Assembly (NCBI GenBank): GCA_014323675.1
Contig: JACONN010000002.1
Location: 2,834,001 to 2,898,000 of the forward strand
Source: Hormoscilla sp. GM7CHS1pb
GTDB taxonomy: Bacteria > Cyanobacteriota > Cyanobacteriia > Cyanobacteriales > Desertifilaceae
DNA length: 64,000 nucleotides
Reading direction: 5' to 3'
Shown: one piece after another, positions 1 through 9,381 of the stretch
Layout of the letters: every line of letters starts with the position of its first letter
Position numbering within the stretch: the first letter of the stretch is position 1
Program-made: the position numbers and the translations under genes
Notes under the pieces: model-generated
Databases searched by the model: none
Seen by the model: only the letters and a program-made list of their open reading frames with translations
What the model was told of the DNA's origin: nothing

Positions 1-1008
1 GATTTCCAGTTGCCATCGCCAGAAGATGAAGAGATTTCCGACCTAGAGTTTCAGCAGCAGTTGGAGTCCGCTTGGCAAGTATGCGATCGCTTTGACTTGC
101 AAACGGACATCTGGCGGGGGCGGATCCTGCGGACCATCCGGGACCGAGAGAAAAAAGGCGGCGAAGGACGGGGGAAAGGATTTCTCAACTGGCTCAAGCA
201 GCGGGATATTACTAAAAGCCAAGCTTATGCCTTGATTCAACTGGCCAATAGTGCCGATACCCTCTTGAGTGAAGGAAATATGGATCCAGAGGCCATCAAC
301 AACTTCAGCAAACGCGCTTTTGTCGAAACGGCCAAATCGGATCCGGAAGTGCAACAGCTGGTTACCGATGCCGCCCAAAGAGGCGATCGCATTACCCGCC
401 GAGAGGTCCGGCAACTAGCTGACGAATGGACAGCCATGTCCTCAGACTTACTGCCCGCAGAAGTTAAAGAACAGGCAACTACCGGTTCATTGCCGACCCG
501 TCACCTAGCACCCCTGGTCAAAGAATTAGAGAAACTGCCAGAGTCTCACTTGCATGCCATAAAATCAGAAGTGGCCGAGCATCCAGATGTGGATACTGTC
601 AAGCAGATGACCTCAGAAGCTCGCAACTTAGCCAAGTATCTAGACGCCGCTGCCCAAGTACAAGCATTAAATGATGCGCCCGTAGACATGGAAATGGCCT
701 TAGAAGAAGCCCTGCGCCTGGGTTGTCTGAATACTGCTTCAGACCTGGTTAAGCAAGCCACCCAACTGGAGCAGACTATAGTCAAACTATACACCACCTG
801 GAAACGTTTGGGCAATCTGGCAGATAGGGTATATGTAGAGACAGGCGCTTCCACCCCCCATCTGCGATCGCTCCTGGTCAGCTTGGGTATACTGACGGGA
901 GAAGTGATGCAAGTCCCCTTGTCCGATTTTTCCGGAACGGTAGGGGGCGATCGCACCGTCCGCCTGCAAATCCTCTCCGATTCCCCAAGAACACTAGACC
1001 GCCTGTAG
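1..1008 (+). CDS. Conserved cyanobacterial ParB/HTH-like protein, probably 5' partial
   Basis: The frame is open from the window edge. The first usable start is a TTG at 10 with no visible ribosome site, so the true start is probably upstream. The roughly 335-residue product has no signal peptide or membrane segment. An early stretch (GFLNWLKQRDITKSQAYALI) resembles the helix-turn-helix style region of ParB-like or DUF3102-type phage and plasmid proteins. The rest is charged and helical, suggesting coiled-coil character. It reads in the same direction as ado, 228 bp upstream of it. DNA binding is an inference from the local pattern only; no catalytic motif is visible and I do not recognise the family with certainty. 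Confidence 0.6.
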   Translation, partial: DFQLPSPEDEEISDLEFQQQLESAWQVCDRFDLQTDIWRGRILRTIRDREKKGGEGRGKGFLNWLKQRDITKSQAYALIQLANSADTLLSEGNMDPEAINNFSKRAFVETAKSDPEVQQLVTDAAQRGDRITRREVRQLADEWTAMSSDLLPAEVKEQATTGSLPTRHLAPLVKELEKLPESHLHAIKSEVAEHPDVDTVKQMTSEARNLAKYLDAAAQVQALNDAPVDMEMALEEALRLGCLNTASDLVKQATQLEQTIVKLYTTWKRLGNLADRVYVETGASTPHLRSLLVSLGILTGEVMQVPLSDFSGTVGGDRTVRLQILSDSPRTLDRL

Positions 1009-1236
1009 ACGATCGGGGACAAATGACCAGTCCCAGGGACATCGAGCGACCCCGAGACATCGAAACAAAGAGACCTATCTGGCCAACTGTAGTGATATCA
1101 TACTCTAGTTGTGGGCAGGGCGGTTGTAATCGGAGTCAGGCGATCGGGTATCATATAGATAGAAAGGATTTTTCCGAACAGAGGATACCAATCCCATGGG
1201 GATAATTTAAATTATAATCCAGGAGAGATTATACCT

Positions 1237-1932
1237 ATGCAGCAGCTAGCAGTCAGCACGGAACTAGACTTCCAGAGCGAAATATACAAAGACGCCTACA
1301 GCCGGATCAACGCGATCGTGATCGAAGGGGAAGAGGAGGCGAAGGAAAATTACATCAACCTGGCTAAACTGCTGCCAGACTGCTCCGATGAGCTAAAGAA
1401 GCTCTCCAAAATGGAAGGTCGCCACAAGAAAGGTTTTACAGCCTGTGGCAATAATCTGGGAGTGACGCCAGACATGGTATTCGCTAAAGAATATTTTAGC
1501 CAGTTGCACCAGAACTTCCAAGACGCCCTGGCAGCAGGGAACGTAGTAACCTGCCTTTTGATTCAAGCCCTGATTATAGAATGCTTCGCGATCGCTGCCT
1601 ACAATATCTACATCCCCGTGGCCGACCCCTTTGCTCGTAAAATCACAGAAGGCGTAGTCAAGGACGAGTATACTCACCTTAACTTCGGGGAAGAATGGCT
1701 GAAAGCCCACTTTGCTGAAGCCAAAGCCGAACTGCAAGCAGCAAATCGCCAAAATCTGCCCCTGGTCTGGAAAATGCTAAACGAAGTCACAGAGGACGCC
1801 CGCTTGCTGGGAATGGAAAAAGAAGCCCTGATAGAGGACTTCATGATCGCTTACGGAGAAGCCCTGGCCAATATAGGGTTTAACACCGGTGAGATAATGC
1901 GGATGTCAGCCTACGGTTTGGCAGCAGCCTAG
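1237..1932 (+). CDS. ado: Aldehyde-deformylating oxygenase (alkane synthase)
   Basis: This ferritin-like di-iron enzyme converts C16/C18 fatty aldehydes into C15/C17 alkanes plus formate, using oxygen and reductant. All six expected iron ligands are present: E32, E60, H63, E115, E144 and H147, in the contexts KMEGRH, IIECFA and KDEYTH. Its 231 residues match the family length. The ATG at 1237 follows an AGGAGA box at 1221-1226 with good spacing. The next gene is aar, which makes its substrate. The two are separated by 345 bp of palindromic repeats, which argues for separate transcription of ado and aar. Family assignment is essentially certain. Confidence 0.97.
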   Translation: MQQLAVSTELDFQSEIYKDAYSRINAIVIEGEEEAKENYINLAKLLPDCSDELKKLSKMEGRHKKGFTACGNNLGVTPDMVFAKEYFSQLHQNFQDALAAGNVVTCLLIQALIIECFAIAAYNIYIPVADPFARKITEGVVKDEYTHLNFGEEWLKAHFAEAKAELQAANRQNLPLVWKMLNEVTEDARLLGMEKEALIEDFMIAYGEALANIGFNTGEIMRMSAYGLAAA

Positions 1933-1953
1933 AAGCAGGGGAAAAAACAGCCG

Positions 1954-2210
1954 CATGGCTGCGCGATGTGCGATGCGCAGTGCGAATAGCGCCCGCAGAG
2001 CACGTAGCCCCCAGCACTCTTCGGGCCCCCTCTGCTGCGCGTATCGGCACAGGCCTAAAGGCATCCCCCGGACGGCGAAAACCCGGGGGATGCCGTCGTG
2101 TCCGAGAGCGCCCACCCATGTCGAAGCGATGTGCGATGCGCAGTGCGAATAGCGCGCGCATCGCACGTCGAGAGTAGGCGAACGACAGGGTGGGCGTCTC
2201 TGGACACGAC
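1954..2210. repeat. Nested palindromic repeat cluster between ado and aar
   Basis: Two palindromic elements sit side by side. Element B (2060-2094) has arms GGCATCCCCC / GGGGGATGCC around the loop core GGACGGCGAAAACCC. Element A (2095-2210) has outer arms GTCGTGTCC / GGACACGAC, then CCCACCCATGTCG / CGACAGGGTGGG, and carries a third GC-rich palindrome in its centre. A 28-nt segment beginning GATGTGCGATGCGCAG occurs both at about 1960 and at about 2129. The 345 bp between ado and aar (1933-2277) hold nothing else I can identify apart from the aar leader. Confidence 0.8.
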
Positions 2211-2277
2211 GCGGTGATAATGAAACAGATAGTTCGCGATCAACGCAATTACGCTTTAGAAAAGAAGCCAGCAATAC

Positions 2278-3306
2278 ATGTTTGGTCTTATCGGTCACCT
2301 TACAAGTTTGGAACATGCCCAAGAAGTCGCCAGAGACTTGGGCTACCCGGAATATGCCGACCAAGGGCTAGATTTCTGGTGCTCAGCACCGCCCCAAATA
2401 GTAGACAATATTAAAGTCACTAGCATCACGGGTCAAATCATCGAAGGTCGGTACGTGGAATCATGCTTTCTGCCAGAGATGCTAGCCTATCGCCGGATAA
2501 AGGCAGCAATGAGAAAAATCCTCAACGCGATGGCTCACGCCCAAAAACAGGGCATCAAGATTACGGCTCTGGGGGGATTTTCCTCGATCGTATTTGAAGA
2601 GTTTAACCTGCACAAGCACAGGCAAGTCCGGAATATACAGTTGGAGTTCGATCGCTTCACGACGGGAAACACCCACACGGCATACGTTATTTGCCGTCAG
2701 GTAGAACTGGCATCAGCCCAGCTAGGAATAGAACTGTCTCAGGCAACGGTAGCGGTTTGTGGTGCCACTGGGGACATTGGTAGTGCAGTCTGTCGGTGGC
2801 TAAATACTAAGACAGATGTGGCTTCCTTACTAATGATTGCCCGCAACCAAGAACGACTGCAAGCTTTACAGTCAGACTTGGGACGAGGCAAAATTATGGG
2901 ATTAGAGGAGGCTCTACCCCAGGCTGATATTATAGTGTGGGTGGCCAGTATGCGCAAGGGCATGGAAATTGACCCCAAGCAATTGAAGCAACCATGCCTG
3001 CTGATAGATGGGGGCTATCCGAAAAACATGGGCACGAAAATATCTCATCCAGGAGTACATGTGCTCAAGGGTGGCATAGTGGAGCATTCCCTGGATATAG
3101 ATTGGAAGATTATGAATATCGTCAGGATGGCAGTGCCAGGACGTCAGCTGTTTGCCTGTTTTGCCGAGTCGATGCTGCTGGAGTTTGAGAAATTGTACAC
3201 CAACTTCTCTTGGGGACGCAATCAGATTACAGTAGAAAAGATGGAGCAGATTGGTAAGCTGTCAGTTAAGCATGGATTTAAACCGCTCCTAGTTGAGGAA
3301 TGTTAG
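2278..3306 (+). CDS. aar: Long-chain acyl-ACP reductase (fatty aldehyde-forming)
   Basis: AAR reduces long-chain acyl-ACP to fatty aldehyde with NADPH and feeds the deformylating oxygenase upstream. The product is 342 residues, the usual size. A Rossmann motif GATGDIG lies at residues 162-168 (G162, G165, G168). The catalytic cysteine that carries the acyl thioester corresponds to C294 in LFACFAES. The ATG is followed by [13 protein letters not shown], the conserved family N-terminus. accA follows 96 bp downstream on the same strand, a known cyanobacterial arrangement that links the pathway to fatty-acid supply. Family assignment is certain. Confidence 0.97.
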   Translation: MFGLIGHLTSLEHAQEVARDLGYPEYADQGLDFWCSAPPQIVDNIKVTSITGQIIEGRYVESCFLPEMLAYRRIKAAMRKILNAMAHAQKQGIKITALGGFSSIVFEEFNLHKHRQVRNIQLEFDRFTTGNTHTAYVICRQVELASAQLGIELSQATVAVCGATGDIGSAVCRWLNTKTDVASLLMIARNQERLQALQSDLGRGKIMGLEEALPQADIIVWVASMRKGMEIDPKQLKQPCLLIDGGYPKNMGTKISHPGVHVLKGGIVEHSLDIDWKIMNIVRMAVPGRQLFACFAESMLLEFEKLYTNFSWGRNQITVEKMEQIGKLSVKHGFKPLLVEEC

Positions 3307-3336
3307 AGTCAATTTGGGGCTGAAGTCAATCGCCCT

Positions 3337-3356
3337 GTCGGGAGACATCTCCCGAC
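3337..3356. other. Perfect short hairpin between aar and accA
   Basis: GTCGGGAGA and TCTCCCGAC form a perfect 9-bp stem with a 2-nt loop. No T-run follows, so I do not call it a terminator. It resembles the simple palindromes scattered elsewhere in the window. Confidence 0.5.
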
Positions 3357-3402
3357 CAGGAGACATCAAACCCGTCCTAAGAATATTATCAAAGTTGCTG
3401 AC

Positions 3403-4382
3403 GTGGCAAATACAGAGCGCAAACCGTTACTCCTAGATTTTGAAAAGCCCCTGGTGGAGTTGGAGGCCAGAATTGACCAAATTAGCTCTCTGGCAGAGGA
3501 AAATGATGTCGATGTCTCCGCTCAAATCCGCCAGTTGGAAGCCAGGGCCGTGCAGCTACGCACGGAAATATTTAGCAGTTTGTCACCGGCTCAGCGGCTG
3601 CAATTGGCCCGCCATCCCCGCCGTCCGAGTACCCTGGATTATATTCAGGCTATCAGTGATGAATGGATAGAATTGCATGGCGATCGGGGGGGTATGACGA
3701 TCGGGCCTTGGTGGGTGGGGTCGGGCGGATGAAGGGACGGCCGGTGGTAATGTTGGGTCATCAAAAAGGCCGGGATACCAAAGATAATGTGGCCCGGAAC
3801 TTTGGCATGGCCTCCCCAGGGGGATACCGCAAGGCGATGCGGTTGATGGAACATGCCAACCGCTTTGGCATGCCGATTTTGACCTTTATTGATACTCCTG
3901 GTGCCTGGGCGGGTGTACAGGCGGAAGAGTTGGGCCAGGGAGAGGCGATCGCCTATAATCTGCGAGAAATGTTCCGTCTGGAGGTGCCGATCGTATGTAC
4001 GGTGATTGGTGAAGGTGGCTCCGGTGGTGCTTTGGGGATTGGCGTGGGCGATCGGCTATTGATGTTTGAACATGCGGTGTATACGGTGGCTAGCCCGGAA
4101 GCCTGTGCGGCCATCCTCTGGAAAGACGCTGCCAAATCTGGCCAAGCGGCGGAAGCCCTGAAAATCACCGCCAGAGATCTAAAACAGCTGGGTATCCTGG
4201 ACAAAATATTGGCAGAACCCCTAGGGGGCGCTCATTCAGACCCCTTGAAAGCCAGTGGGATTCTCAAACAGGCCCTATGGGAAAATTTAGAGGAACTATC
4301 GGCTATGACCGGCGAAAAACGGCGATCGCAGCGCTATCAGAAGTTTCGCAGCATCGGTGTATTTCTGGAAGCATCTGCCTAG
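3403..4382 (+). CDS. accA: Acetyl-CoA carboxylase carboxyltransferase subunit alpha, one-base frameshift
   Basis: AccA forms, with AccD, the carboxyltransferase that makes malonyl-CoA, the first committed step of fatty-acid synthesis. The GTG start at 3403 gives the conserved N-terminus [13 protein letters not shown]. The reading frame changes at a run of seven G (3686-3692), where family members read GDRGGYDD. Restoring one G gives a continuous 326-residue protein including the crotonase-fold stretches [18 protein letters not shown] and [15 protein letters not shown]. accA is essential and the break lies in a homopolymer, so a sequencing error is the likeliest explanation. Its position after aar fits the shared fatty-acid theme. 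Confidence 0.93.
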
Positions 4383-4403
4383 AGACGTCTTTCGTCGAGC
4401 GCG

Positions 4404-4660
4404 CCGATCGCGTAGCGTGCGCACGCTCCGGGCCCCCTCCGCTGCGCGAATCGAAAAAGAATGGCTGGCACGCTCCGGGACCCCTCCGCTACGCAGTGCG
4501 CTATCGGACGAGTGGTATATACTAAAATTAGTACACAATTGTTTACATTACTCTCATCTACAGCAGTTATTGGGCTGCTGGCTGTCGGAGTCTTCTGTGT
4601 CCCCCGGGAGCGCTATTCGCACGTTCCCAGGCTGCGCGGTGGGAACGAGGGGGGGACACA
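4404..4660. repeat. Palindromic elements of families D and E between accA and folE
   Basis: Two family D elements (4404-4449 and 4467-4502) share the core GCACGCTCCGGG-(A/C)CCCCTCCGCT. At 4596-4660 a palindrome with arms TGTGTCCCCC / GGGGGACACA contains a family E element (CGTTCCCAGG ... GGGAACG) nested inside. From 4661 to 4944 I see only the folE leader. A reverse-strand open frame at 4732-4998 is not convincing as a gene. Confidence 0.7.
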
Positions 4661-4944
4661 GCGATGGCTGCTTGCTGGTATTAAGTTAGCAGAAGTGGCA
4701 GCTGTATGGGCAGACAAGATTGGGAGTAAGTTTAATTGTACCCCATATATCTAGCTAATGTCAAGCCCGGAGAGATATGGGCGATCGCCCTCTCTTTGCT
4801 GTCTTGTTGTTTATGGTCTAGTCGCTTTACGAACTTCCCGAATTGTAGAACAGATAGCGCTGGTACCCAATGAAAGGCAGCATGGGTGCTGTCGATAAGA
4901 GTGATTGGACAAGAATGCTGCGTAGATAATTGAGTTTTGAGTTT

Positions 4945-5646
4945 ATGACTATAGCTTCCCTTAACGGTTCCCAACGCCCAGACATGACTAAAAATCAAGA
5001 TGCCAAAAAAGTTCTGACTCGTCCCGATCGCAATACTTCAAATGGCTTGCAACCCAGGCAGCCCGATGAAGAAATCGACGACGAGCAGATGATGGCAGCA
5101 GTAAAGACAATGCTGCTGGGGGTAGGAGAAGACCCAAACCGGGAAGGATTGCTGAAAACGCCCAAACGGGTAGCAGAAGCAATGCGATTTCTCACCAATG
5201 GCTACAATCAGTCCCTGGAAGAAATCGTCAACGGAGCCATCTTTGATGAAGACCACAACGAGATGGTGTTAGTGCGGGATATCAACTTGTTTAGTCTCTG
5301 CGAACACCATATGTTACCCTTCATGGGCAAAGCCCACGTCGCATACATTCCCACACAGAAAGTCGTAGGATTGAGTAAACTAGCCCGCATTGTCGAAATG
5401 TATGCCCGACGCTTGCAGGTGCAAGAACGACTGACGCGGCAGGTAGCAGAAGCAATTCAGGAGATTTTAGGACCTCAAGGGGTGGCCATAGTGGTAGAAG
5501 CTACCCATATGTGTATGGTAATGCGGGGAGTGCAGAAACCGGGTTCTTGGACTGTTACGAGTGCGATGTTGGGAGTGTTTCAAGAAGATCAGAAAACTAA
5601 GGAAGAGTTCCTGAATTTGATTCGCCACCAACCAGCATTCTTTTAA
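4945..5646 (+). CDS. folE: GTP cyclohydrolase I
   Basis: This enzyme converts GTP to 7,8-dihydroneopterin triphosphate, the entry to folate and pterin synthesis. Signature regions are [12 protein letters not shown] with zinc ligands Cys and His, [15 protein letters not shown], and [13 protein letters not shown], whose Cys is the third zinc ligand. I prefer the ATG at 4945 (233 residues). The frame stays open to a TTG at 4930, and a further in-frame ATG lies at 4984. The first 50 residues are a variable charged extension, usual for cyanobacterial members. folE near ado, aar and accA is a recurring cyanobacterial neighbourhood. No sign of damage. Confidence 0.95.
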   Translation: MTIASLNGSQRPDMTKNQDAKKVLTRPDRNTSNGLQPRQPDEEIDDEQMMAAVKTMLLGVGEDPNREGLLKTPKRVAEAMRFLTNGYNQSLEEIVNGAIFDEDHNEMVLVRDINLFSLCEHHMLPFMGKAHVAYIPTQKVVGLSKLARIVEMYARRLQVQERLTRQVAEAIQEILGPQGVAIVVEATHMCMVMRGVQKPGSWTVTSAMLGVFQEDQKTKEEFLNLIRHQPAFF

Positions 5647-5662
5647 GATCGAAATTATTTCT

Positions 5663-5687
5663 CGTTCCCAGGCTCAGCCTGGGAACG
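5663..5687. repeat. Family E palindrome (CGTTCCCAGG / CCTGGGAACG)
   Basis: A perfect 10-bp stem with the loop CTCAG lies just after folE. The same palindrome with different loops occurs at 15805-15830, 43350-43374, 60223-60248 and, degenerate, at 4620, 48733 and 51848. Confidence 0.7.
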
Positions 5688-5742
5688 GGTTCTAGAGGCT
5701 CTGCCTCGGACGTGGATGGCAGCGTAGTTTTAGGTAGTTGAT

Positions 5743-8676
5743 ATGGCAAAAGGATTCGGGAAGAAAGAAAGTAAAAAGGGCGCCAAACGGGAAAAAGCAT
5801 ATTTGAAGCTGATTGACAAGTTACTCAAGTCTCAGGGAACGGTTCGGGCGATAAATATTTTGAGAGATAACCAACACCTGATTGATGAGAAGTTGTTGGA
5901 AAGGATGGAGATGGTAGCTATGGTGCTAGGGGAAAAGGGCGATCAGCCCGCGGACGGTCTGAAAAATCGGGAAGCTGCGCAGTTCTTAAGCAATATTGCT
6001 GAGTGGCTGGCTGAGGAATTTGGATTAGATAATGAATCTGGAGTATTTCGTAAGTTTGTGCTGCAAATGATGGCAGCAACTAGGAATAACGGCAACCCAG
6101 AAGCCGCCTACCCGATTTTACATGCCTACCGACAGCAATATCCTCAGTTTATACAGCGGTTTTATAACTGGGGAATAACACAGATTGAGGAAGCAGATTC
6201 AGAGAAAGCCTTGGGTTTGGCAGCGACTATGAGTATGTTTGGCAGAGTAATTTGTAATTTTTATGTGGGCGATCGGGCGGAAAATGTCGAAATGGCGATC
6301 GCCTGCCAAGAAACTGCTTTGCAAGTCATAAATTGCGAGACAGATCAGAAATTATGGGGTAGTATAAAAAACTCCCTGGCTACTGCTTACTGTAACAGAA
6401 TTAACGGCGATGGCGCGGAAAACCAGGAGAGGGCGATCGATGCCTATGAAAGCGCCTTGCAGGTATTAACCCGTGAAGTTTCGCCTGAGGAATGGGGCAT
6501 AATTAAAAACAATTTGGGTATTGCTTACCGCGACAGGATTTGGGGCAATAAATCCGAGAATCTGGAACGAGCTATTAAAGCCCACAAAAGCGCTTTGCAA
6601 GTCCGTACCCGCGACGGTTATCCGGAACGATGGGCAAAAACACAAATGGATTTAGCTGTTGACTACCGTCACCGGCTCGAAGCTGTGCGAGCAGAAAATC
6701 TAGAACAGGCCCTTGCCCACTGTGAGAAGGCTTTCCAAGTTTACACCCGCGAATCATTTCCTCAAGATTGGGCAGACAATAAAATCAATCTGGGTAATAT
6801 ATACCGTGACAGAATTAGTGGCGATCGCACCGTGCCGGAAAAATCGGAGAACCTGGAAAAAGCAGCTCAAGCATTCCAAGACGCCTTGGCAGTCTTTAAC
6901 CGCAATAGGTTTCCCTACAAATGGGCATTATCCCAAATGAATCTGGGTAATGTTTACGGAACTCAAAAACTTATACCAGAAGCGATCGAGCGTTATCGTT
7001 TAGCGCTAGAAATATTGACACCCGATGATTTTCCGGAACAATGTTTAAGGAATGGCAGTAATATGGGTAATACAGCCTTGGTTGCCGAGCTGTGGTCAGA
7101 AGCGATTGTCGGCTATAGGGCTGCTATTGCAGCTATCGATCGGAACCTTGCTATGGCTATTTCTGAAGCCCGCCGTCAGGAGATTCAAGCAGAAGCGATC
7201 GACATCTACGAAGGAATGGTAAAAGCCTGTATCAATGACGGGCAGCCTGAAAAAGCCAAAGAATATGCCGAACGTTCTGGTTCAATGCGCCTCATGAAGA
7301 ATCTTACCGAGAATAATCTTGATAGCAATCAAGAAGTTTCCGATTTCCTCATGCAGGTGATGCAGAAAGTTTCAGAAACTGGAGGCGATCTCCAAAGTTT
7401 ATCTTTGTTTTTAGAAGCAAACTTAGACCAACTGGACCAGCAATTTCTTCAAGAATTGTGCCGCTTAAAGGTATTTATTCAATCTGAAGTTAATCCGGAG
7501 GAATTTTATCAGTTAATTTCTGGGGAAAGGAGCGAGAAAATATCTGCGAATCCGGCGATAATGCTAGTAATGGCTCTGTCAATATTTGCTGATGCAGTTG
7601 GTCAATTGCTTAAAGGTAATAGGGCAATAAATATAGAAATTGCTATTGCTGCATATGAGTTAGTTTATCCTGTTTACGCTCCTCAAGTATGTTCAAAATA
7701 TTGGGGACGTATTCAAATGAATTTGGGAGTATTTTACCGCATCAGGATAAGAGGCGATCGGGCGGCTAATCAGGAAAAAGCGATCGCCTGTCATAAAAAT
7801 GCTTTGCAAATATTTACTCCAGAATCAGATCCACAAGAGTGGGGATCTACTCAAAACAATCTAGCAACTGTTTATTGTCAACGAATCAAAGGCGATCGGG
7901 CAGAGAACATGGAACGGGCGATTGATTGTTGCCAAGAGGTTTTGTCAGTCTGCACTCGCGATCGCTTTCCCGCACAATGGGCTTATGCCAAACATAATCT
8001 CGGCAGTTTCTACGGAGAAGGAGTCAATGGCGATCGGAAAGATAATTTAGAATTAGCCATCCGCAGCTATAAAGACGCATTGCATATTCATACTCGCGAA
8101 GGTTTCCCTCATAACTGGGCGCAGCTTCAAGACGCTCTGGGTATTGTTTATGCTAAGAGAATCAAAGGCGATCGGGTAGAAAACATAGAAGAAGCAATTA
8201 CCTACTTCAACTCTGCTTTACAAGTCATTACTCCTGATGCCTATCCACAGGATTGGGTGAAAATCCAATCGCATCTTGGTAGTATTTTGGGATATCGAGC
8301 AGAGAATCTAGAATCAGCAATTAGTTACTACCAGAGGGCGCTGAAAGTTGCTACGATCGAGACAATGCCTGAAGAGTGGGCGATGGCTCAAATTAACTTG
8401 GCTTCTGCCTATAGCGAGCGCATCAAAGGCAACTGGAAGTCAAATCTGAAAGCTGCCATTGACTGTTTCCAAGCGGCCTTGCAAGTCTACACCAAAAGAG
8501 CCTATCCTCAAAACTGGGCGACGCTGCAAAACAATCTGGGAACTCTCTATGACAAGATTGGGCTTATCGAACATCGAGCTATCGCGGCGCTATGTGCAAA
8601 AGCGTGTGGATCGCGTATCGGGGGCTATAAAAGTAGTGGAAACGGGGAGGATAGTAGGGCAGTGGGAGGCAGATAG
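5743..8676 (+). CDS. TPR-repeat half of a split TPR-CHAT protein
   Basis: The frame encodes about 940 native residues. An N-terminal basic and helical region (about 1-170) is followed by tandem TPR-type units with the pattern RAEN-x-AI-x(2)-Y-x(2)-ALQV-x-TR-x(3)-P-x(2)-WA-x(2)-Q-x-NLG-x(2)-Y. A non-TPR interruption lies at about 520-620. Many units are encoded around GGCGATCGG, so HIP1-type sites recur with the repeat. After NNLGTLYDKIG (about 8560) the sequence becomes an IS remnant and then ends. The expected downstream part, more TPR plus a CHAT domain, resumes at 9382. I infer one ancestral gene broken by insertion. TPR-CHAT proteins are caspase-like peptidases whose substrates are mostly unknown. 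Confidence 0.8.
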   Translation: MAKGFGKKESKKGAKREKAYLKLIDKLLKSQGTVRAINILRDNQHLIDEKLLERMEMVAMVLGEKGDQPADGLKNREAAQFLSNIAEWLAEEFGLDNESGVFRKFVLQMMAATRNNGNPEAAYPILHAYRQQYPQFIQRFYNWGITQIEEADSEKALGLAATMSMFGRVICNFYVGDRAENVEMAIACQETALQVINCETDQKLWGSIKNSLATAYCNRINGDGAENQERAIDAYESALQVLTREVSPEEWGIIKNNLGIAYRDRIWGNKSENLERAIKAHKSALQVRTRDGYPERWAKTQMDLAVDYRHRLEAVRAENLEQALAHCEKAFQVYTRESFPQDWADNKINLGNIYRDRISGDRTVPEKSENLEKAAQAFQDALAVFNRNRFPYKWALSQMNLGNVYGTQKLIPEAIERYRLALEILTPDDFPEQCLRNGSNMGNTALVAELWSEAIVGYRAAIAAIDRNLAMAISEARRQEIQAEAIDIYEGMVKACINDGQPEKAKEYAERSGSMRLMKNLTENNLDSNQEVSDFLMQVMQKVSETGGDLQSLSLFLEANLDQLDQQFLQELCRLKVFIQSEVNPEEFYQLISGERSEKISANPAIMLVMALSIFADAVGQLLKGNRAINIEIAIAAYELVYPVYAPQVCSKYWGRIQMNLGVFYRIRIRGDRAANQEKAIACHKNALQIFTPESDPQEWGSTQNNLATVYCQRIKGDRAENMERAIDCCQEVLSVCTRDRFPAQWAYAKHNLGSFYGEGVNGDRKDNLELAIRSYKDALHIHTREGFPHNWAQLQDALGIVYAKRIKGDRVENIEEAITYFNSALQVITPDAYPQDWVKIQSHLGSILGYRAENLESAISYYQRALKVATIETMPEEWAMAQINLASAYSERIKGNWKSNLKAAIDCFQAALQVYTKRAYPQNWATLQNNLGTLYDKIGLIEHRAIAALCAKACGSRIGGYKSSGNGEDSRAVGGR

Positions 8677-8770
8677 TATCGTATCATCTTCAGGTAAGGA
8701 AATGATGGGGCGATACTTAAATGTTTCGTGGGATAATTCAGCGTGGTGGTGGATAGAGATGGAGGGGTTG
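8575..8770 (+). mobile_element. IS30-like transposase remnant
   Basis: In the frame offset from the TPR gene, the translation reads SGAIKVVETGRIVGQWEADSIV. This resembles the integrase core of IS30-family transposases around the first catalytic Asp (pattern E-x-R-x-x-IG-x-WE-x-D-x(2)-V). Only about 60 residues survive, with no inverted repeats or complete ORF. It directly abuts the broken end of the TPR frame, so it is one of two insertions that split the gene. Confidence 0.5.
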
Positions 8771-8776
8771 AACCGA

Positions 8777-9030
8777 TTACAGGAGCACCCCTTCACTCAG
8801 ATTTAAACGAGACACGAGCGGGAGCGGCGGCTCCCGGCTCGGCTGGGGCGCTCCGGCGCTGGTAGGGTGAGGGAAGCGTTCCGTTCTTGACCGATTATTC
8901 CCCAAGCCTGACAAAGAGTCAAGTTTTTTTCTTTTTTCCGTAATTCGATACCGGGTGCGCCCATCTTTCCCACCCTCCCTTTGGTACTCGGTATCGGGTA
9001 CTCCACAAATTTCCAAATCACTGTACATAT
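8777..9030. other. Non-coding junk between two IS remnants
   Basis: This stretch holds a GC-rich palindrome at about 8818-8850 (GAGCGGGAGC / GCTCCCGGCTC) and a T-rich tract near 8925. Open frames on the reverse strand have no ribosome site or recognisable content. I see no gene. Confidence 0.4.
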
Positions 9031-9033
9031 TGA

Positions 9034-9369
9034 GAAAAATTCCTATCAAGCCAGGGATTATAACATGGGTATTAGGCGATCGTTCTGCAGAAACTTTTAA
9101 GCCTATGTGGGATATTATAAAATGTTGGCAATGCTTTTTATACGTTACTGATGGATGGCCTGTTTATCCAATGTATATTGAATATTGACCATATAGTCAG
9201 CAAAACCTACATGACCCGTGTTGAATGTGAAAATTGTCGATTAAGACATTATCTAGCTGGATTAAAAAGAAAAACATTATGTTACTCAAAGTCGGAAGAA
9301 ATGTTGAGGCTTTCAATTAAGTTATTATTGCACTATCTACGTTATAATTCTGTACCGGTACCTATTTAA
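9034..9369 (+). mobile_element. IS1-family transposase remnant (C-terminal half, frameshifted)
   Basis: Two overlapping frames together read WVLGDRSAETFKPMW then DHIVSKTYMTRVE, RLRHYLAGLKRKTLCYSKS and LLLHYLRY. These are the conserved C-terminal blocks of cyanobacterial IS1-family (InsB-type) transposases. The frame breaks near 9183-9190 and the N-terminal half is missing. The ORF ends with TAA at 9369, just before the CHAT half of the host gene. It is a dead insertion. Confidence 0.75.
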
Positions 9370-9381
9370 ATCATCCCGTAA

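Noticed and set aside
1960-2160. Structured RNA or tRNA-like gene between ado and aar
   Set aside because: The foldable sequence is accounted for by dispersed palindromic elements; no tRNA cloverleaf or conserved loops could be built.
3403-4382. Programmed frameshifting in accA
   Set aside because: The same kind of one-base loss in G/C runs affects many unrelated genes in this window, so a technical cause is simpler.
4732-4998. 88-residue reverse-strand frame between accA and folE
   Set aside because: It overlaps the folE start, lacks a ribosome site and resembles nothing I recognise.
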